From contig NZ_SUMC01000010.1 in the NCBI RefSeq assembly GCF_005047355.1, forward strand, positions 124,001 to 188,000: DNA of 64,000 nucleotides, written 5' to 3'. Positions 8,879-19,652 of the stretch are shown piece by piece. How positions within the stretch are numbered: position 1 is the stretch's first letter; each line of letters opens with the position of its first letter. The position numbers and the translations under genes are program-made. This DNA comes from Actinacidiphila oryziradicis (lineage in GTDB: Bacteria; Actinomycetota; Actinomycetes; Streptomycetales; Streptomycetaceae). The notes beneath the pieces were generated by a model. The model made no database searches. It had not been told where the DNA came from and worked only from the letters and a program-made list of their open reading frames with translations.

Positions 8879-9760
8879 TCAGGACGCGGCACTCTGCTTG
8901 AGGTCCCCGACCTCGGGCAGCTCGTCCACCGCGACCCCTTGGACCTGCGCCAGCTCGTGCTTGAGCGCGGCGAGCTCGGCGCCGCCCGCCATGTGGTTGG
9001 TGAGCTCCTCCAGACTCACCTCACTGCGTCCGGCGCTCAGCTCCAGGGTGCCGAGCCGCAGCACCGTGAAGTGGTCGCCGACCATGTAGGCGTGGTGCGG
9101 ATTGTGGGTGATGAAGATGACACCCAGGCCCCGGTCGCGGGCTGCGGCGATGTACTTGAGCACCACGCCGGACTGCTTGACGCCGAGTGCGGCCGTCGGC
9201 TCGTCCAGGATGAGCACCCGGGCGCCGAAGTAGACGGCGCGGGCGATGGCCACGGACTGGCGCTGGCCGCCGGAGAGGGTGCCGATGGGCTGCTCGAGGT
9301 CGTCGAGGACGATGCCCATGTTTCGCAGCTCATCGTTGGCGGTCTTCTTCATGGTGGCGATGTCGAGGCGGCGCACCGGCCAGGGGCCGCGGGTCACTTC
9401 GGAGCCGAGGAAGAAGTTCCGCCAGACCGGCATCAGGGGCACGGTGGCCAGGTCCTGGTAGACGGTCGCGATACCGAGGTCGAGGGCCTCACGAGGGCTG
9501 CCCAGTTTCACGGGCTTGCCGTCGATGAGGTATTCGCCCTCGCTGTGCTGGTGCAGACCCGAGATGATCTTGATGAGGGTGGACTTGCCGGCGCCGTTGT
9601 CGCCGAGGACGCAGGTCACCTTCCCGGGCGGGACGGCCAGGCTGACCCCGTGCAGGGCGCGGACGTTGCCGTAGGACTTGCCCGCGCCGCGGAGCTCCAC
9701 GATCGGCTGCCCGTCCGCTGCCACGCCGTTCGTCTCGTCGGTTGTCACATCGGTTGTCAT
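8879..9760 (-). CDS. Sugar ABC transporter ATP-binding protein
   Basis: 293 residues from ATG 9760, with GGAGGTG about 7 nt upstream; an upstream in-frame start at 9796 lacks support. It shows Walker A (GDNGAGKST), the Q-loop region ([11 protein letters not shown]), the signature [14 protein letters not shown], Walker B ([11 protein letters not shown]) and the switch His ([11 protein letters not shown]). Unlike full RbsA/MglA proteins, which fuse two ATPase domains, this has only one, so it should act as a homodimer as in FrcA-type transporters. It lies 5 nt after the permease gene. It probably powers uptake of inositol or a related polyol. The last 50 residues form a charged helical tail. 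Confidence 0.88.
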   Translation of the reverse strand: MTTDVTTDETNGVAADGQPIVELRGAGKSYGNVRALHGVSLAVPPGKVTCVLGDNGAGKSTLIKIISGLHQHSEGEYLIDGKPVKLGSPREALDLGIATVYQDLATVPLMPVWRNFFLGSEVTRGPWPVRRLDIATMKKTANDELRNMGIVLDDLEQPIGTLSGGQRQSVAIARAVYFGARVLILDEPTAALGVKQSGVVLKYIAAARDRGLGVIFITHNPHHAYMVGDHFTVLRLGTLELSAGRSEVSLEELTNHMAGGAELAALKHELAQVQGVAVDELPEVGDLKQSAAS

Positions 9761-9765
9761 GGGGT

Positions 9766-10848
9766 TCACCTCCGGGTCGCCTGGCGGCGGACCCACAGAT
9801 TGACGAGCGTCGCCACGAGGAGCATCACGCCGAGGAAGAACTTGAACCAGTCGGGGTTCCAGTTGGCGTACACGATGCCCTGGGTCACCATGCCGAAGAT
9901 GAAGGCGCCGATGACGGAACCGATCGCCGATCCGTAGCCGCCGGTGAGCAGGCAGCCGCCGATGACCGCAGCGATGATGTAGAGGAACTCATTGCCGACG
10001 CCCTCGCCGGACTGCACGGTATTGAAGGAGAACAGCAGGTGCATGCCGACGAACCAGGCGCCGAACCCAACTGTCATAAACAGTATGATTTTGGTGAATT
10101 TCACCGGGACGCCGACAGCACGGGCGCTTTCGCTGTGGCCGCCGACCGCGAAGATCCAGTTGCCGAACTTGGTGCGGAGCAGCACCCAGGTCGCCAGAGC
10201 GGCGAAGACCAGCCACCACAGGACGGTGATCTTCAGTGAGACCCCGCCGAAATCGATCTCGGAGGCGAAGACCTTCTTCGCTTGGTTGAAGCCGTCCATG
10301 TTGCTGATGTCGTCGGTGGCGACATTGCCCGTGAGCAGCTTGGTGACGGCCAGGTTGAGCCCCTGCAGCATCAGGAAGCTGGCCAGGGTGATCAGGAAGC
10401 TTGGCAGCCCGGTCTTCACGAGCATGTAGCCGTTGAGCGCGCCGACCGCGAGCGACACGATCAGTGCGACGATCACGCCGACCCAGACGTTCGTGGTCAG
10501 CTGGAAACTCAGCATGGCCGCGGTGAGCGCCGAGGTGGTCACCGCGACACCGGCGGACAGGTCGAACTCGCCGCCGATCATCAGCAGTGCCACCGGCAGC
10601 GCCATGATGCCCATGGTCGAGGCCTGGTAGAGCACGGTGGCCAGGGAGTCGGCCTGCCGGAAGGACGGTGCTACCGCGAAGAAGAAGGCGTAGACGCCAA
10701 TGGCGGCGATCAGCGCGCCGATCTCCGGGCGGCCGAGCAGCCTGCGCAGCAGGGAGCGCTGGGCCGTGCGGCCGTCCTGGGCGGCAGGGGCTGTCGGCGA
10801 CGGCGGCCCGCCCACTGCCGGGGCCTCTGTGTGAGCCGTTGCCATCAC
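9766..10848 (-). CDS. Sugar ABC transporter permease
   Basis: 360 residues, strongly hydrophobic with about ten predicted membrane segments, of the RbsC/FrcC/XylH permease family. The conserved [20 protein letters not shown] segment near residues 107-126 and [19 protein letters not shown] near the end are family hallmarks. The first 45 residues are hydrophilic ([18 protein letters not shown]) and cytoplasmic. Its start overlaps the binding-protein stop by four bases (10845-10848) and the ATPase follows after 5 nt, so the three are one translationally coupled transporter operon. Confidence 0.88.
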   Translation of the reverse strand: MMATAHTEAPAVGGPPSPTAPAAQDGRTAQRSLLRRLLGRPEIGALIAAIGVYAFFFAVAPSFRQADSLATVLYQASTMGIMALPVALLMIGGEFDLSAGVAVTTSALTAAMLSFQLTTNVWVGVIVALIVSLAVGALNGYMLVKTGLPSFLITLASFLMLQGLNLAVTKLLTGNVATDDISNMDGFNQAKKVFASEIDFGGVSLKITVLWWLVFAALATWVLLRTKFGNWIFAVGGHSESARAVGVPVKFTKIILFMTVGFGAWFVGMHLLFSFNTVQSGEGVGNEFLYIIAAVIGGCLLTGGYGSAIGSVIGAFIFGMVTQGIVYANWNPDWFKFFLGVMLLVATLVNLWVRRQATRR

Positions 10849-11858
10849 CGAGTGCCGTTCGCCGCGAACTTGGCGATGGTGGCGACGTTGTCCTTCGTGA
10901 CGAAGGCCGGGCCGGTCAGCACCGGTTGCGCGCTACCACCGCTGAAGTTGCCGTTGAACTTGTAGAGCCACAGGGAGTCCACCGCGAGGTAGCCCTGCAA
11001 GTACGGCTGCTGGTCGACGGCGAACTGCACGGTGCCGGCCTGGATCGCCTTGACCACGTCCTGGTTGAGGTCGAAGGTCGCGACCTTCGCCTTGCTGTTC
11101 GCGTCGGACACCGACTGGACGGCTGTGAGCGCGAACGGACCGCCGAGCGTGACTATCTCGTCGATCGAGGAGTCCTGCCGCAGCTTGGCCGTGATGGTCG
11201 ACTTCACAGACGGCATGTCGGTGCCGTTGACGTAGAGGTTCTGGACCTTGCCCTTGAAAGTCTTCTTCAGACCCGCGCACCGGGTTTCGAGGGCGACGTT
11301 CCCCTGCTCCTGCACCACACAGAGCGCGCTCTTGGCCCCGATGCTGTTCAGCTTGGTGCCGAAGGCCTGGCCCGCGATGTCCTCGTCCTGGCCGAAGTAT
11401 TCCAGCAGCTTCTGCGACTTCCAGGCACTGAGACCGGCGTTGAAGCCGACGACCGGGATGCCGGCCGCCTCTGCCTTGGCCACTGCGGCCTTCATGGCGT
11501 CGGGCTTGGCGAGGGTGATCGCGATGCCGTCGACCTTCTGGTCGATCGCGTTCTGGACCAGGTTGGCCTGGTTGGCGGCGTTGGGGTCGCTGGAGTAGAC
11601 GAGGTTGATGTTGTCCTTGGCGGCCGCGGCTTGGGCGCCCTTGCGGATGAGGTCCCAGAAGGTGTCGCCGGGGGCGGCATGGGTGATCATCGCGATCTTG
11701 ATGCGGGCGGTGGTGGCCTTGCCTGCCGAGATGTTGTTGGCGGCAGTCTGGGCCTTCTTGCCGCCTGAGCTGCTGGAGCAGCCGGCCGCGAGCAGGACGC
11801 CGGCCGCGCATGCTGCGGCTATGGCGGTGGCCTTGCGGGTTCTGGTCTTACGGTCCAT
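10845..11858 (-). CDS. Sugar ABC transporter substrate-binding lipoprotein
   Basis: 337 residues. The N-terminus is a lipoprotein signal: MDRKTRTRKAT, a hydrophobic core, and lipobox LLAAGC with Cys at about residue 28, followed by a Ser/Gly linker (SSSSGGKK). The mature part is a periplasmic-binding-protein-1 (RbsB-like) fold with GDTFWDLIRKGAQAAAA near the start, DGIAITLAKPDAM and VVGFNAGLSAW. It would bind the sugar or inositol at the outer membrane face and pass it to the permease. It is the first gene of the leftward arm, facing iolC across a 318-nt regulatory gap. Confidence 0.88.
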   Translation of the reverse strand: MDRKTRTRKATAIAAACAAGVLLAAGCSSSSGGKKAQTAANNISAGKATTARIKIAMITHAAPGDTFWDLIRKGAQAAAAKDNINLVYSSDPNAANQANLVQNAIDQKVDGIAITLAKPDAMKAAVAKAEAAGIPVVGFNAGLSAWKSQKLLEYFGQDEDIAGQAFGTKLNSIGAKSALCVVQEQGNVALETRCAGLKKTFKGKVQNLYVNGTDMPSVKSTITAKLRQDSSIDEIVTLGGPFALTAVQSVSDANSKAKVATFDLNQDVVKAIQAGTVQFAVDQQPYLQGYLAVDSLWLYKFNGNFSGGSAQPVLTGPAFVTKDNVATIAKFAANGTR

Positions 11859-12009
11859 CGGTCCTGCACCTCACTGCGGTGGGAGGGAGTCATGAAGGGG
11901 GGCGCGGGGAGGAAGCTGTACGGCCCGGCGGCTGTCCCAATATCGCTGCCGTTAACGCGGCCGTCGCAGAACGGGAGCCAACCCCTTGCCAGAGCGCCTG
12001 TCAAGGGTT

Positions 12010-12125
12010 TGTTATGACATCAATTCATTTTGACGTAACGACGCGGTAACGTTCTCCAGGTTGGCGGTCGTTACGTTCGAATGTAAGGACAAACCGTTGA
12101 CATCGGTCCGCCCCCGGGCTAGACC
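12010..12125. promoter_or_regulatory. Divergent iol promoter/operator region
   Basis: The 318-nt gap 11859-12176 separates the two arms. ACGTAACG (12033-12040) and CGTTACGT (12069-12076) are a perfect inverted repeat, with a third half-like GGTAACGTTC between them. TGACAT occurs at 12015 and again in TTGACATCGG at 12098, echoing the 8815 and 18852 motifs. TTGACA (12098-12103) followed after 16 nt by TAGACC (12120-12125) is a plausible -35/-10 pair for iolC, about 50 nt before its ATG. Base composition is locally A/T-richer. The promoter and operator assignments are inference. Confidence 0.5.
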
Positions 12126-12176
12126 TGAGGAGCTCGCAGCGCTCCCCACCTGCCGGACGACGAGGAGTCCCCGCCC

Positions 12177-13187
12177 ATGACCCCCCCAGTGTCAACGCCG
12201 TACGACCTGATCACGATGGGCCGTATCGGAGTGGACATCTACCCCCTGCAGACCGGCGTGCCGTTGCCACAGGTCGAGACCTTCGGCAAGTACCTGGGCG
12301 GCTCGGCGACCAATGTCGCGGTCGCGGCGGCCCGCCTCGGGCGGAGCGTCGCGTTGATCAGCCGCACCGGGCGCGACCCGTTCGGCGAGTACTGCCACCA
12401 GGCGCTGAAGGGCTTCGGCGTCGATGACCGCTTCGTGACACCGGTCGACCAGTACCCGACGCCGGTCACCTTCTGCGAGATCTTCCCGCCGGACGACTTC
12501 CCGCTCTACTTCTACCGCCGGCCCAAGGCCCCCGACCTGGAGATCTACCCCGGTGAGCTGGATCTCGAAGCGATCCGCGCCGCCCGGGTCTTCTGGATGA
12601 CGGGGACCGGGATGTCCGAGGAGCCCAGCCGCACCGCGACGCTCGCCGCGATGGAGGCCCGTGCCGGTGCCGGGGCTGGTACGACGGTTTTCGACCTCGA
12701 TTGGCGCCCCATGTTCTGGGGCGGCGAAGGCGGCGCGTCCTCCGCCGGCGGCGCCACCGGTCACGCCGCCATGGCCGAGGCCCGGCCGTACTACCGGCGC
12801 GCCCTCGCGCACGCCACGGTCGCGGTCGGCAATCTCGACGAATGCGAAGTCGCCACCGGCGAACGCGAACCGCACGCCGCCGCCGAGGCACTGCTCGCCG
12901 CGGGCGTCACTCTCGCCGTCGTCAAGCAGGGCCCCAAGGGCGTGCTCGCCGTGCACCGCGACGGCACCACCGCCGAGGTTCCGCCGGTCCCCGTCGAGGT
13001 GGTCAACGGCCTCGGCGCCGGGGACGCGTTCGGCGGCTCGCTCGTCCACGGCCTGCTCGCCGGCTGGGACCTGGAGCGGACCATGCGGTACGCCAACGCC
13101 GCCGGCGCCCTCGTCGCCACCCGCCTCGCCTGCTCCTCCGCGATGCCCACCGAGTCCGAGGTCGAAGACCTCCTCGCGCGCGGCTGA
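12177..13187 (+). CDS. iolC: 5-dehydro-2-deoxygluconokinase
   Basis: 336 residues of the PfkB/ribokinase family. The N-terminal signature GKYLGGSATNVAVAAARLG lies near residues 37-55. The C-terminal ATP-site motif VNGLGAGDAFGGSLVHGLL near 276-294 contains the catalytic Asp of GAGD. The order of genes (iolC, Cgl0159-type gene, iolB, iolD) supports the substrate: it phosphorylates 5-dehydro-2-deoxy-D-gluconate at O6. ATG 12177 follows GACGAGGAGTC, a reasonable ribosome-binding site. First gene of the rightward arm; the next gene starts 34 nt after its stop. Confidence 0.9.
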   Translation: MTPPVSTPYDLITMGRIGVDIYPLQTGVPLPQVETFGKYLGGSATNVAVAAARLGRSVALISRTGRDPFGEYCHQALKGFGVDDRFVTPVDQYPTPVTFCEIFPPDDFPLYFYRRPKAPDLEIYPGELDLEAIRAARVFWMTGTGMSEEPSRTATLAAMEARAGAGAGTTVFDLDWRPMFWGGEGGASSAGGATGHAAMAEARPYYRRALAHATVAVGNLDECEVATGEREPHAAAEALLAAGVTLAVVKQGPKGVLAVHRDGTTAEVPPVPVEVVNGLGAGDAFGGSLVHGLLAGWDLERTMRYANAAGALVATRLACSSAMPTESEVEDLLARG

Positions 13188-13221
13188 CCGGCAGGACCCC
13201 CTTCACAGAAGAGAGCACCCC

Positions 13222-14100
13222 TTGAGCATCAGCATCTCCGACCTCGTCAAAGTGCGGACACGGCACCCGGAGGCCATCGCGGAGGCGGCCGGCCGCCGCG
13301 CCCGCCGCCCCCTGCTCGGTGAGAGCGGCCGGCTGATGATCGTGGCCGCCGACCACCCGGCCCGCGGCGCACTGGCCGTCGGCGACCGCAAGTTCGCCAT
13401 GGCCAACCGCGCCGACCTGCTGGAACGGCTCTGCACCGCGCTGTCCCGCCCCGGTGTCGACGGAGTGCTCGCCACCGCCGACATCCTCGAGGACCTGCTG
13501 CTGCTCGGCGCCCTCGAAGACAAGGTTGTCATGGGTTCGATGAACCGCGGCGGCCTCGCCGGAGCCGCCTTCGAGCTCGACGACCGCTTCACCGGCTACC
13601 GCCCCCAGGACATCGCCCGGCTTTGCTTCGACGCCGGAAAGCTGCTGCTCCGTATCGACTACGAGGACTCCGGCTCGCTGTCCACCATGCTCTCCACCGC
13701 CCGCGCCATCGACGAGATGGCCGAGCACAGACTCCCGGTCTTCGTCGAACCGTTCATCTCGCGCCGCATAGGCGGCAAGGTGACCAACGACCTCAGCGCC
13801 GAAGCCGTCACCAAGTCCATAGCCATCGCCTCCGGACTCGCCGGCACCTCCGCGTACACCTGGCTGAAGCTCCCGGTCACCAATGATGTCGACGACATGG
13901 CCGCCGTTATGGAGACCTCGACCCTGCCCGCCGTACTGCTCGGCGGCGAGGTCGGCAAGGACCAGGAGGCGGCGTACGAGAAGTGGCGCAAGGCGCTGCA
14001 ACTGCCCACCGTCCAGGGGCTTGTCGTCGGCCGCTCCCTGCTCTACCCCTCCGAGGGCAGCGTAGAGACAGCCGTGGACACCGCCGTCGGCCTGCTCTGA
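13222..14100 (+). CDS. Cgl0159-family (beta/alpha)8 aldolase-like protein
   Basis: 292 residues from TTG 13222, preceded by GAAGAGAG; the protein begins MSISISDLVKVRTRHPEAI. It belongs to the Cgl0159-type barrel family, related to class I aldolases. LMIVAADHPARGAL near residues 40-53 is the family hallmark, and VLLGGEVGKDQEA and GLVVGRSLLYP lie at the C-terminal barrel strands. The gene is found in inositol clusters of Corynebacterium and Streptomyces, where it probably cleaves 6-phospho-5-dehydro-2-deoxygluconate into DHAP and malonate semialdehyde in place of IolJ; that role is inference. It lies between iolC and iolB, with 15 nt to iolB. Confidence 0.82.
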   Translation: MSISISDLVKVRTRHPEAIAEAAGRRARRPLLGESGRLMIVAADHPARGALAVGDRKFAMANRADLLERLCTALSRPGVDGVLATADILEDLLLLGALEDKVVMGSMNRGGLAGAAFELDDRFTGYRPQDIARLCFDAGKLLLRIDYEDSGSLSTMLSTARAIDEMAEHRLPVFVEPFISRRIGGKVTNDLSAEAVTKSIAIASGLAGTSAYTWLKLPVTNDVDDMAAVMETSTLPAVLLGGEVGKDQEAAYEKWRKALQLPTVQGLVVGRSLLYPSEGSVETAVDTAVGLL

Positions 14101-14115
14101 GAAGGGACTCCCGCC

Positions 14116-15045
14116 ATGACTGCCACCGGACCTGCCGGACCCGCCGGCAACACCGAGTTCCACCTGTCCGCGGGGAAGGCCGCAGCCGGCCCCTACGCCG
14201 TTGACATCGACCCGGCGCGGGCCGGCTGGGGCTACTCCAGCCTGCGCGTCATCGAACTGCCGCCCGGCGGCTGGCACGCCTTCGACACCGGTGACAGCGA
14301 ATGGATCGTGCTGCCGCTCTCCGGCGCCTGCTCGGTCGCCACCGAGGGCGAGACCTTCCAGCTCACCGGCCGTCCCGACGTCTTCTCGGGCGTGTCGGAC
14401 TTCGCATATGTGCCGCGCGACGCCCAGGTCTCCATCGCCTCACGCGACGGCGGCCGTTTCGCCCTCACCGGCGCCCGCTGCAGCCGTCGTCTTCCCGCCC
14501 GCTACGGGCCCGCCTCCGGCGTGCCGGTCGAGCTGCGCGGTGCCGGGAACTGCTCACGCCAGGTCAACAACTTCGGCGCCGCCGGGGTCTTCGAGTGCGA
14601 CAAGCTCATCGCCGTAGAGGTCATCACCCCCGGCGGCAACTGGTCTTCGTACCCCGCCCACAAGCACGACGAGTGCCGCCCCGGCGAGGAGTCCGAGCTG
14701 GAGGAGATCTACTACTTCGAGATCGCCGAGGCACACGGCGCGCCCGGACTCGGCTACCAGCGCGTCTCGCCCTCCGGCCACGGCCGGGGCACCGACGTTC
14801 TCGCCGAGGTGCGCAGCGGTGACACCGTCCTGATCCCCGACGGATGGCACGGCCCGTCGATCGCCGCGCCCGGCCACCACATGTACTACCTCAATGTCAT
14901 GGCGGGACCGGACGACAACCGGGCGTGGCTCATCTGCGACCACCCCGACCAGACCTGGATCCGCGGTACCTGGCCCGACCAGACCACCGACCCCCGCCTT
15001 CCGCTGTACACCGCACCGACCACTCAAGGGGAGAGGGCTCGATGA
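14116..15045 (+). CDS. iolB: 5-deoxy-glucuronate isomerase
   Basis: 309 residues, two cupin-like halves. Conserved features: RVIELPPGGWHAFDTGDSEW near residue 40; the metal-binding HKHDECRPGEESELEEIYYF near 180-200 (His, His, Glu); and GWHGPSIAAPGHHMYYLNV near 245-263. IolB converts 5-deoxyglucuronate to 5-dehydro-2-deoxygluconate, the IolC substrate. ATG 14116 follows GAAGGGACTC. Its TGA overlaps the iolD ATG by four bases (ATGA), so the two are translationally coupled. Confidence 0.9.
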   Translation: MTATGPAGPAGNTEFHLSAGKAAAGPYAVDIDPARAGWGYSSLRVIELPPGGWHAFDTGDSEWIVLPLSGACSVATEGETFQLTGRPDVFSGVSDFAYVPRDAQVSIASRDGGRFALTGARCSRRLPARYGPASGVPVELRGAGNCSRQVNNFGAAGVFECDKLIAVEVITPGGNWSSYPAHKHDECRPGEESELEEIYYFEIAEAHGAPGLGYQRVSPSGHGRGTDVLAEVRSGDTVLIPDGWHGPSIAAPGHHMYYLNVMAGPDDNRAWLICDHPDQTWIRGTWPDQTTDPRLPLYTAPTTQGERAR

Positions 15046-16916
15046 GCAGCTCCACTCGCAGACTGACCGTCGCCCAGGCTCTGGTGGAGTTCCTCTCCCA
15101 CCAGTACACCGAACGCGATGGGCAGCGCCGCCGCCTGATCAACGCCACCTGGGGCATCTTCGGCCACGGCAACGTCGCCGGACTCGGCCAGGCGCTGCTC
15201 GAAGCCGGGCAGGAGAAGATGCCCTATCTCCAGGGCCGCAACGAGCAGGCCATGGTGCACGCCGCCGTCGGCTACGCCCGGCAGTCCAACCGGCTCGCCG
15301 CCCACGCAGTCACCACCTCCATCGGCCCCGGCGCCACCAACCTCGTCACCGGCGCCGCACTCGCCACCGTCAACCGGCTGCCGGTGCTCCTGCTGCCCGG
15401 CGACAGCTTCGCCACCCGGCCCGCCGACCCCGTACTCCAGCAGCTGGAGCACCCCGTCTCCGGGGACATCTCCGTCAACGACGCACTGCGGCCGGTCTCG
15501 CGCTACTTCGACCGGGTGACCCGGCCCGAGGCGCTGATCCCCGCCGCCCTGCAGGCCATGCGGGTCCTCGCCGACCCCGTCGAGACCGGCGCCGTCACCC
15601 TCGCCCTTCCGCAGGACGTCCAGGCCGAGGCCCACGACTGGCCCGAGGAGTTCTTCGCCGACCGCGTCTGGCACGTCCGCCGCCCGGTGCCCGAGCCGGC
15701 CGAACTCGCCGCCGCCGTCCAGGCCGTACGCGACGCCCGGCGCCCGCTGATCATCGCGGGCGGCGGCATCCACCACAGCGAGGCCGAGGACGCGCTCAAG
15801 GCGCTGGCCGACGCCACCGGCATCCCCGTCGCCTCCACCCAGGCAGGCAAGGGGTCGCTGCGCTACGACCACCCGGCCGACCTCGGCGGCATCGGCCACA
15901 CCGGCACCGCCGTCGCCGATGACCTCGCCCGTACAGCCGACCTCATCATCGGAGTCGGCACCCGCTACAGCGACTTCACGACCGCCTCCAGCACCCTCTT
16001 CGCCACGCCCGGGGTCCGCTTCATCAACCTCAATGTGGCGGCTTTCGACGCCCACAAGATGAGCGCCCTGCCGCTGGTCGCCGACGCCCGCTCCGGCCTG
16101 CTGGCTCTCGCCGAGGAGTTGGCCGGGCACCGCGTCGACGAGACCTTTGAGGCCGAGTACCGCACCGGCAAGACACGCTGGGAACGCCTCGTGGACGTCG
16201 CATATGGCGCCGACGACGAGGACGCCCGACCCACCCAGACCCAGGTCCTCGGCGCCCTGGACTCCGTCGTCGGCGACAACGACGTCATCATCAACGCGGC
16301 CGGCTCGCTCCCCGGCGACCTGCACAAGCTCTGGCGCGCCCGTTCCCCGCGCCAATACCACCTCGAATACGGCTACTCCTGCATGGGCTACGAGATCCCG
16401 GCCGGCATCGGCGTCCGCCTCGCCGCCCCCGACCGCCCGGTCTGGTCCCTCGTCGGGGACGGTACGTACCTGATGATGCCCACCGAGATCGTCACCGCCG
16501 TCCAGGAGGGCATCAACGTCAACCTCCTCCTCATCCAGAACCACGGCTACGCCTCCATCGGCGGCCTCTCCGAGGAAACCGGCGCCGAACGCTTCGGCAC
16601 CGCCTACCGCTTCCGCGCCCCCGACGGCACCTACACGGGCGACCCGCTGCCCGTCGACCTCGCCGCCAATGTCGCCAGCCTCGGCATGGACGTCATCCGC
16701 GCCGCCACCGTCCGCGAACTGCGCTCCGCGCTGGCCACCGCCCGCGCCTCCGACCGCCCCACCTGCGTCTACGTGGAAACGGATCCCGCGCCAACGGCCC
16801 CCGCCGCCCAGGCCTGGTGGGACGTGCCCGTCGCCGAGACCGCCACCCGGCCCGCCGCCGTCAAAGCCCGTGAGGAGTACGACCGCCGTGCGGCGCAGCG
16901 CAGGCGCCACCTATGA
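15042..16916 (+). CDS. iolD: 3D-(3,5/4)-trihydroxycyclohexane-1,2-dione hydrolase (ThDP-dependent)
   Basis: 624 residues from ATG 15042. It has the three-domain ThDP-enzyme layout. The N-terminal PYR domain has the catalytic Glu in LQGRNEQAMVHAA (about 65-77) and TSIGPGATNLVTGAA. A central TPP/transhydrogenase-like domain follows. The C-terminal PP domain has the ThDP-Mg motif GDGTYLMMPTEI…NVNLLLIQNHGY (about 472-505). IolD opens the inositol ring by hydrolysing 3D-trihydroxycyclohexane-1,2-dione to 5-deoxyglucuronate. Coupled to iolB by ATGA overlap. The 390-nt gap after it holds repeats, so mmsA may be transcribed separately. Confidence 0.92.
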   Translation: MSSSTRRLTVAQALVEFLSHQYTERDGQRRRLINATWGIFGHGNVAGLGQALLEAGQEKMPYLQGRNEQAMVHAAVGYARQSNRLAAHAVTTSIGPGATNLVTGAALATVNRLPVLLLPGDSFATRPADPVLQQLEHPVSGDISVNDALRPVSRYFDRVTRPEALIPAALQAMRVLADPVETGAVTLALPQDVQAEAHDWPEEFFADRVWHVRRPVPEPAELAAAVQAVRDARRPLIIAGGGIHHSEAEDALKALADATGIPVASTQAGKGSLRYDHPADLGGIGHTGTAVADDLARTADLIIGVGTRYSDFTTASSTLFATPGVRFINLNVAAFDAHKMSALPLVADARSGLLALAEELAGHRVDETFEAEYRTGKTRWERLVDVAYGADDEDARPTQTQVLGALDSVVGDNDVIINAAGSLPGDLHKLWRARSPRQYHLEYGYSCMGYEIPAGIGVRLAAPDRPVWSLVGDGTYLMMPTEIVTAVQEGINVNLLLIQNHGYASIGGLSEETGAERFGTAYRFRAPDGTYTGDPLPVDLAANVASLGMDVIRAATVRELRSALATARASDRPTCVYVETDPAPTAPAAQAWWDVPVAETATRPAAVKAREEYDRRAAQRRRHL

Positions 16917-17027
16917 GTCCGCTCTCGCCGCCGGACGGGTCGCGGCGGTCTCGGTCCGGCCGCGTCGCACATGCCGCGACCCGGCGGGGCGCTCCTGCGC
17001 CGGAGCTGCGGTCGCGGTCCGCCCGAT

Positions 17028-17106
17028 ACCGCCGTACCGCGCCGTTGTGGTTGCTCGCCGCTGCGGCAACATCTCCATCCGCCGCAACGGCGCGAGGTAC
17101 GGCGGT
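17028..17106. repeat. Imperfect 20-bp inverted repeat in the iolD-mmsA gap
   Basis: ACCGCCGTACCGCGCCGTTG (17028-17047) and its near-complement at 17085-17106 (differing by a 2-nt insertion) could fold into a long hairpin 110 nt after iolD. It could act as terminator or mRNA-stabilising structure. The rest of 16917-17305 shows no believable gene. Confidence 0.45.
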
Positions 17107-17209
17107 GCGGCTCGGCGGTGTCGGACCGGCCGTAACCCGGTGGTGCGCCGGTGCGCCGGAGAAGTCCGGTCTGCAGCCTGCCGCGCAGGCGGCGAGGCCG
17201 AAAAACCCA

Positions 17210-17268
17210 GCCCGTCCGGCGTTTGAGGGCGAAGGCCTCAGCAACCCCAGCCCGTCCGGCGTTTGAGG
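17210..17268. repeat. Two direct copies of the common Streptomyces repeat
   Basis: CAGCCCGTCCGGCGTTTGAG occurs twice (about 17211-17230 and 17249-17268), 38 nt apart and in the same orientation, followed by GG(A/C). The same unit is found in inverse orientation at 57131-57152. This sequence is dispersed between genes in many Streptomyces genomes; its function is not known to me. Confidence 0.75.
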
Positions 17269-17305
17269 ACACCTCAATCCATCCCTCCACGGAAGGCTCC
17301 GCACC

Positions 17306-18808
<1,503 letters not shown>

Positions 18809-18835
18809 TGCCATATAGAGGGCGGACTGATGCAA

Positions 18836-18859
18836 ATGTTCGGACAATCTGATGTCAGA
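18836..18859 (+). promoter_or_regulatory. Candidate operator of the GntR regulator
   Basis: ATGTTCGGAC at 18836-18845 and ATGTCAGA at 18852-18859 match elements at 8819-8837 upstream of the leftward enzyme genes. The second element overlaps the first possible GntR start codon, so a bound repressor would autoregulate. Inference from shared sequence only. Confidence 0.45.
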
Positions 18860-19652
18860 CTTTCCTGACCCCCGGACGGGCGGCTACTCTCCCCGTGTGT
18901 CCAAGCCTGAGTCCGCCCTCCTCGACTTCGCCGTGGACCGGTCCAGCCCGGTACCGCTCTACTACCAGCTCGCTCAACAGCTGGAAGGCGCTATCGAGCA
19001 CGGCCGGCTCGCCCCGGGAAGCCTCCTCGGCAACGAGATCGAGCTCGCCGGACGGCTCGGGCTCTCCCGCCCCACCGTCCGGCAGGCCATCCAGTCCCTG
19101 GTCGACAAGGGGCTCCTGGTCCGCCGCCGAGGCGTCGGCACTCAGGTCGTGCACAGCCAGGTCAAACGCCCCCTGGAACTGAGCAGCCTCTACGACGACC
19201 TGCAGGCCGCCGGCCAGAGCCCCGCCACCCAGGTGCGGCGCAACGAGATCCAGGCCGCCTCCGCCGAGGTCGCCGCCGCCCTGGGGGTCGCCGAAGGCAG
19301 CGAGGTCGTCCTCCTGGAACGGCTGCGCTCCACATATGGCGAGCCCATGGCCTACCTCAGCAACTACATCCCGCCCGACCTCCTCAACCTCGACACCGCC
19401 AAATTGGAGGCCACCGGCCTGTACCGCCTCATGCGAGCCGCCGGCGTCACCCTGCACAGCGCCCAGCAGACCGTCGGCGCCCGCAGCGCCACCCCCGACG
19501 AGGGCAAGCTGCTCGCCGAGGACCCGGGCGCGGCCCTGCTGACGATGCGGCGCACCACGTACGACGACAAGGGCCGCGCCGTCGAGTACGGCACGCACAT
19601 ATACCGCGCCTCGCGTTACGCGTTCGAGTTCCAGCTGCTCGTACGCTCCTGA
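18852..19652 (+). CDS. GntR-family (HutC/UTRA) transcriptional regulator, probable iol regulator
   Basis: 266 residues from ATG 18852; GTG 18897 (MSKPESALLDF…) is an alternative that fits the family N-terminus better, though neither has a clear ribosome-binding site. The winged helix spans about residues 30-95 (PVPLYYQLAQQLEGAI, then LGLSRPTVRQAIQSLVDKG, then VRRRGVGTQVV). A UTRA effector domain follows to the end (LLERLRSTYGEPMAYLSNYI, ending EFQLLVRS). UTRA domains bind small sugars or their phosphates. The location at the end of the rightward arm and the shared motif upstream of both this gene and 8715 point to control of inositol catabolism. Confidence 0.85.
   Translation: MSDFPDPRTGGYSPRVSKPESALLDFAVDRSSPVPLYYQLAQQLEGAIEHGRLAPGSLLGNEIELAGRLGLSRPTVRQAIQSLVDKGLLVRRRGVGTQVVHSQVKRPLELSSLYDDLQAAGQSPATQVRRNEIQAASAEVAAALGVAEGSEVVLLERLRSTYGEPMAYLSNYIPPDLLNLDTAKLEATGLYRLMRAAGVTLHSAQQTVGARSATPDEGKLLAEDPGAALLTMRRTTYDDKGRAVEYGTHIYRASRYAFEFQLLVRS

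Noticed and set aside
15024-16910. Long minus-strand reading opposite iolD
   Set aside because: Gly/Val-rich shadow of iolD with no recognisable motifs; iolD itself has every ThDP-enzyme motif.
16913-17266. Plus-strand reading between iolD and mmsA
   Set aside because: Arg/Ser/Ala-biased translation across inverted repeats and the dispersed Streptomyces repeat; no start signal.
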